A DNA stretch of 64,000 nt, taken from the NCBI GenBank assembly GCA_964019415.1, contig OZ025878.1, forward strand, positions 7,647,267 to 7,711,266, given 5' to 3'. Each line of letters opens with the position of its first letter. The stretch's first letter is position 1. Shown here one piece after another: positions 59,204 through 64,000 of this stretch. The DNA comes from Ianthella basta (lineage: Eukaryota > Porifera > Demospongiae > Verongiida > Ianthellidae). The translations under genes and the position numbers were made by a program. The notes under the pieces are model-generated. The model worked only from the letters and a program-made list of their open reading frames with translations. It did not search any database and was not told where the DNA came from.

Positions 59204-62200
59204 AGATCTGGCAAGATATGACAAAGTAAGATCTGGCAAAATATGACAAGGTAAGATCAGGCAAGATATGACAAGGTAAGATCTGGCAAGATATGACAAA
59301 GTAAGATCTGGCAAGATACGACAAGGTAAGTTCTGGCAAGATATGACAAGGTAAGATCTGGCAAGATACGACAAGGTAAGATCTGACAAGATATGACAAG
59401 GTAAGATCTGGCAAGATATGACAAGGTAAGATCTGGCAAGATATGACAAGTTAAGATCTGGCAAGATACGACAAGTTAAAATCTGGCAAGATACGACAAG
59501 GTAAGATCTGGCAAGATATGACAAGGTAGGATCTGGCAAGATATGACAAGGTAAGATCTGGCAAGATATGACAAGGTAAGATCTGGCAAGATATGACAAG
59601 GTAACATTCGGGAAGATTTGGCAAGATTTGGCAAGATATGACAAGGTAAGATCTGGCAAGATATGACAAGGTAAGATTCGGCAAGATTTAACAAGATCTG
59701 GCAAGATACGACAAGGTAAAATTCGGCAAGATTTGGCAAGATTTGGCAAGATATGACAAGGTAAGATCTGGCAAGATATGACAAGGTAAGAACTGGCAAG
59801 ATACGACAAGGTAAGATTCGGCAAGATTTGACAAGATTTGGCAAGATATGACAAGGCAAGATCTGGCAAGATATGACAAGGTAAGATTCGGCAAGATTTA
59901 GCAAGATCTGGCAAGATACGACAAGGTAAGATTCGGCAAGATTTGGCAAGTTTTGGCAAGATATGACAAGGTAAGATCTGGCAAGACATAACAAGGTAAG
60001 ATTCGGCAAGATTTGGCAAGATTTGGCAAGATTTGGCAAGATATGACAAAGTAAGATTCGGCAAGATTTGGAAAGATCTGGCAAGATACGACAAGGTAGG
60101 ATCTGGCAAGATACGACAAGGTAAGATCTGGCAAGATACGACAAGGTAAGATCTGGCAAGGTACGACGAGGTAAGATCTGGCAAGATACGACCAGGTAAG
60201 ATCTGGCAAGATATGACAAGGTGAGATCTGGCAAGATACGACAAGGTAAGATTAAGCAAGATTTGGCAAGATTTGGCAAGATATGACAAGGCAAAATCTG
60301 GCAAAATATGACAAGGTAAGATTCGGCAAGATTTGGCAAGATCTGGCAAGATACGACAAGGTAAGATTCGGCAAGATTTGGCAAGATTTGGCAAAATATG
60401 ACAAAGTAAGATCTGGCAAGATATGACAAAATAAGATTTGGCAAGATTTGGCAAGATTTGGCAAGATATCACAAAGTAAGATTCAGCAAGATTTGGCAAG
60501 ATCTGGCAAGATACGACAAGGTAGGATCTGGCAAGATACGACAAGGTAAGATCTGGCAAGATACGACAAGGTAAGATTTGGCAAGATACGACAAGGTAAG
60601 ATCTGGCAAGATATGACCAGGTAAGATCTGGCAAGATTTGACAAGGTAAGATCTGGCAAGATACGACAAGGTAAGATCTGGTAAGATATGACAAGGTAAG
60701 ATTCGGCAAGATTTGGCAAGATTTGGCAAGATATGACAAGGTAAGATCTGGCAAGATGCGACAAGGTAAGATTCGGTAAGATTTGGCAAGATTTGGCAAG
60801 ATATGACAAGGCAAGAACTGGCAAGATATGACAAGGTAAGATTCGGCAAGATTTGGCAAGATTTAGCAAGATATGACAAGGTAAGATCTGGCAAGATATG
60901 ACCAGGTAAGATCTGGCAAGATATGACAAGGTAAGATTTCGCAAGATTTGGCAAGATTTGGCAAGATATCACAAGGCAAGATCTGGCAAGATATGACAAG
61001 GTAAGATTCGGCAAGATTTGGCAAGATCTGGCAAGATACGACAAGGTAAGATTCGGCAAGATTTGGCAAGATTTGGCAAGATATGACAAAATATGATCTG
61101 GCAAGATATGACAAGGTAATATTCGGCAAGATTTGGCAAGATTTGGCACGATATGACAAGGTAGGATCTGGCAAGATACGACAAGGTAAGATCTGGAAAG
61201 ATACGACAAGGTAAGTTCTGGCAAGATATGACAAGGTAAGATTGGCAAGATTTGGCAAGATTTGGCAAGATATGACAAGGCAAGATCTGGCAAGATATGA
61301 CAAGGTAAGATTCGGCAAGATTTGGCAAAATTTGGCAAGATATGACAAGGTAAGATTCGGCAAGATTTGGCAAGATTTGGCAAGATATGACAAGGTAAGA
61401 TCTGGTAAGATATAACAAGGTAAGATTCGGCAAGATTTGGCAAGATTTGGTAAGATATGACAAGGCAAGATCTGGCAAGATATCACAAGGTAAGATTCAG
61501 CAAGATGTGGCAAGATTTGGCAAGATATTACAAGGTAAGATCTGGCAAGATATGACAAGGTAAGATTCGGCAAGATATGACAAGGTAAGATTCGGCAAGA
61601 TTTGGCAAGATTTGGAAAGATATGACAAGGCAAGATCTGGCAAGATATGACAAAGTAAGATTCGGCAAGATTTGGCAAGATCTGGCAAGATACGACAAAA
61701 TAGGATCTGGCAAGATACGACAAGGTAAGATCTGGCAAGATACAACAAGGTAAGATCTGGCAAGGTACGACAAGGTAAGATCTAGCAAGATACGACAAGG
61801 TAAGATCTGGCAAGATATGACAAGGTAAGATCTGGCAAGATACGATAAGGTAAGATCTGGTAAGATATGACAAGTTAAGATTCGGCAAGATTTGGCAAGA
61901 TTTGGCAAGATATGACAAGGTAAGATCTGGCAAGATGCGACAAGGTAAGATTCGGCAAGATTTGGCAAGATTTGGCAAGATATGACAAGGCAAGATCTGG
62001 CAAGATATGACAAGGTAAGATTCGGCAAGATTTGGCAAAATTTGGCAAGATATGACAAGGTAAGATTCGGCAAGATTTGGCAAGATTTGGCAAGATATGA
62101 CAAGGTAAGATCTGGTAAGATATAACAAGGTAAGATTCGGCAAGATTTGGCAAGATTTGGTAAGATAAGACAAGGCAAGATCTGGCAAGATATCACAAGG

Positions 62201-63115
62201 TAAGATTCAGCAAGATGTGGCAAGATTTGGCAAGATATTACAAGGTAAGATCTGGCAAGATATGACAAGGTAAGATTCGGCAAGATATGACAAGGTAAGA
62301 TTCGGCAAGATTTGGCAAGATTTGGAAAGATATGACAAGGCAAGATCTGGCAAGATATGACAAAGTAAGATTCGGCAAGATTTGGCAAGATCTGGCAAGA
62401 TACGACAAAATAGGATCTGGCAAGATACGACAAGGTAAGATCTGGCAAGATACAACAAGGTAAGATCTGGCAAGGTACGACAAGGTAAGATCTAGCAAGA
62501 TACGACAAGGTAAGATCTGGCAAGATATGACAAGGTAAGATCTGGCAAGATACGATAAGGTAAGATCTGGTAAGATATGACAAGTTAAGATTCGGCAAGA
62601 TTTGGCAAGATTTGGCAAGATATGACAAGGTAAGATCTGGCAAGATGCGACAAGGTAAGATTCGGCAAGATTTGGCAAGATTTGGCAAGATATGACAAGG
62701 CAAGATCTGGCAAGATATGACAAGGTTTGATTCGGCAAGATTTGGCAAGATATGGCAAGATATGACAAGGTAAGATTCGGCAAGATTTGGCAAGATTTGG
62801 CAAGATATGACAAGGTAAGATCTGGTAAGATATGACAAGGTAAGATTCGGCAAGATTTGGCAAGATTTGGCAAGATATGACAAGACAAGACCTGGCAAGA
62901 TATGACAAGGTAAGATTCAGCAAGATTTGGCAAGATTTGGCAAGATATGACAAGGTAAGATCTGGCAAGATATGACAAGGTAAGATTCGGCAAGATTTGG
63001 CAAGATATGACAAGGTAAGATCTGGCAAGATATGACAAGGTAAGATCTGGCAAGATACAACAAGGTAAGATTCAACAAGATTTGGCAAGATTTGGAAGAT
63101 ATGACAAGGCAAGAT
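59204..63115. repeat. Satellite higher-order block B (3.9 kb)
   Basis: Second copy of block A, nearly identical, with an internal tandem duplication of about 710 bp (about 61270-61980 and 61980-62690) that raises the offset from 3198 to 3908 bp. Confidence 0.8.
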
Positions 63116-64000
63116 CTGGCAAGATATGACAAGGTAAGATTCGGCAAGATTTGGCAAGATCTGGCAAGATACGACAAGGTAAGATTCGGCAAGATTTGGC
63201 AAGATTTGACAAGATATGACAAGGTAAGATCTGGCAAGACATGACAAGGTAAGATTCGGCAAGACTTGGCAAGATTTGGCAAGATATGACAAAGTAAGAT
63301 TCGGCAAGATTTGGCAACATCTGGCAAGATACGACAAAATAGGATCTGGCAAGATACGACAAAGTAAGATCTGGCAAGATACGACAAGGTAAGATCTGGC
63401 AAGATACGACAAGGTAAGATCTGGCAAGATACGATCAGGTAAGATCTGGCAAGATATGACAAGGTAAGATCTGGCAAGATACGACAAGGTAAGATCTGGT
63501 AAGATATGACAAGGCAAGATTCGACAAGATTTGGCATGATTTGGCAAGATATGACAAGGTAAGATCTGGCAAGATGCGACAAGGTAAGATTCGGCAAGAT
63601 GTGGCAAGATTTGGCAAGATATGACAAGGTAAGATCTGGCAAGATATGACAAGGTAAGATTTGGCAAGATATGACAAGGTAAGATCTGGCAAGATATGAC
63701 AAGGTAAGATTCGGATGGATTTGGCAAGATTCGGCAAGATGTGGCAAGATTTGGCAAGATATGACAAAGTAAGATCTGGCAAGATACGAAAAGGTAAGAT
63801 CTGGCAAGATACGACAAGGTAAGATCTGGCAAGATACGATCAGGTAAGATCTGGCAAGATATGACAAGGTAAGATCTGGCAATATACGACAAGGTAAGAT
63901 CTGGCAAGATATGACAAGGCAAGATTCGGCAAGATTTGGCAAGATATGACAAGGTAGGATCTGGCAAGATGCGACAAGGTAAGATTCGGCAAGATGTGGC

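Larger units (their letters stand above)
45297..64000. repeat. 25-bp modular satellite array (at least 18.7 kb)
   Basis: The basic unit is AAGATCTGGC (10 bp) plus AAGATATGACAAGGT (15 bp). Variants insert extra 10-bp modules (AAGATTCGGC, AAGATTTGGC), giving 35- and 45-bp units. The array runs off the window. All long minus-strand frames here (up to 1064 codons) are repeats of one 25-residue cycle and are not called as genes. Confidence 0.97.

Noticed and set aside
45285-63967. Very long minus-strand ORFs (up to 1064 codons) as a repeat-protein family
   Set aside because: All are one 25-residue cycle produced by a stop-free 25-bp satellite in three overlapping frames; no non-repeat domain, signal or splice context.
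45297-64000. CRISPR-like array
   Set aside because: Units are contiguous with no unique spacers, and the context is a eukaryotic satellite with no cas genes.

Overview
This window is eukaryotic and metazoan. It carries intron-containing orthologues of dymeclin (DYM), histone H4 transcription factor HINFP and a selenoprotein W/MIEN1-family gene. Around them lie animal-type MITEs, an APE-type LINE and long microsatellites. A lineage-specific tandem array of single-exon 7TM receptors and the tight gene spacing suggest an early-branching invertebrate such as a sponge; that placement is inference.

Left region (about 1.2-31 kb) is a tandem segmental-duplication array. Units carry an intact minus-strand 7TM receptor gene (3197, 7859, 18226, 23289). 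They also carry dead copies of the last one or two DYM exons (11598, 20622, 26177), which derive from the intact DYM 3' end at 30866. The units are interrupted by a 3.7-kb broken LINE inside a (GT)n tract (13.55-17.34 kb), a 0.73-kb insertion carrying a gene fragment (9.32-10.05 kb), a near-perfect 0.85-kb palindrome (6 kb) and a 2.1-kb inverted repeat (27.4-29.6 kb).

Middle region (30.9-43.9 kb) is a compact cluster of three conserved genes. DYM (minus, 15 coding exons, 672 aa) starts 83 bp after the stop codon of HINFP (minus, 3 coding exons). HINFP is head-to-head with a plus-strand four-exon gene whose reading frame has an in-frame TGA in a Cys-Gly-Gly-TGA redox motif. That gene ends in a CaaX-like CVLL and has a convincing SECIS element in its 3' UTR, so it is a selenoprotein. 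Introns in this cluster hold polypurine tracts, (GT)n runs, a 75-bp minisatellite and several MITEs.

Right region (45.3-64.0 kb, running off the window) is one uninterrupted satellite of 25-bp units built from a 10-bp and a 15-bp module, with 35/45-bp variants and kilobase-scale higher-order duplications. Its minus strand lacks stop codons in all three frames, producing very long spurious ORFs. Its plus strand has a 5' splice-site consensus in almost every unit.

No CRISPR, rRNA, tRNA or bacterial-type operon was seen. The main unexpected result is the selenoprotein gene, which a standard ORF or gene caller would cut at the TGA.
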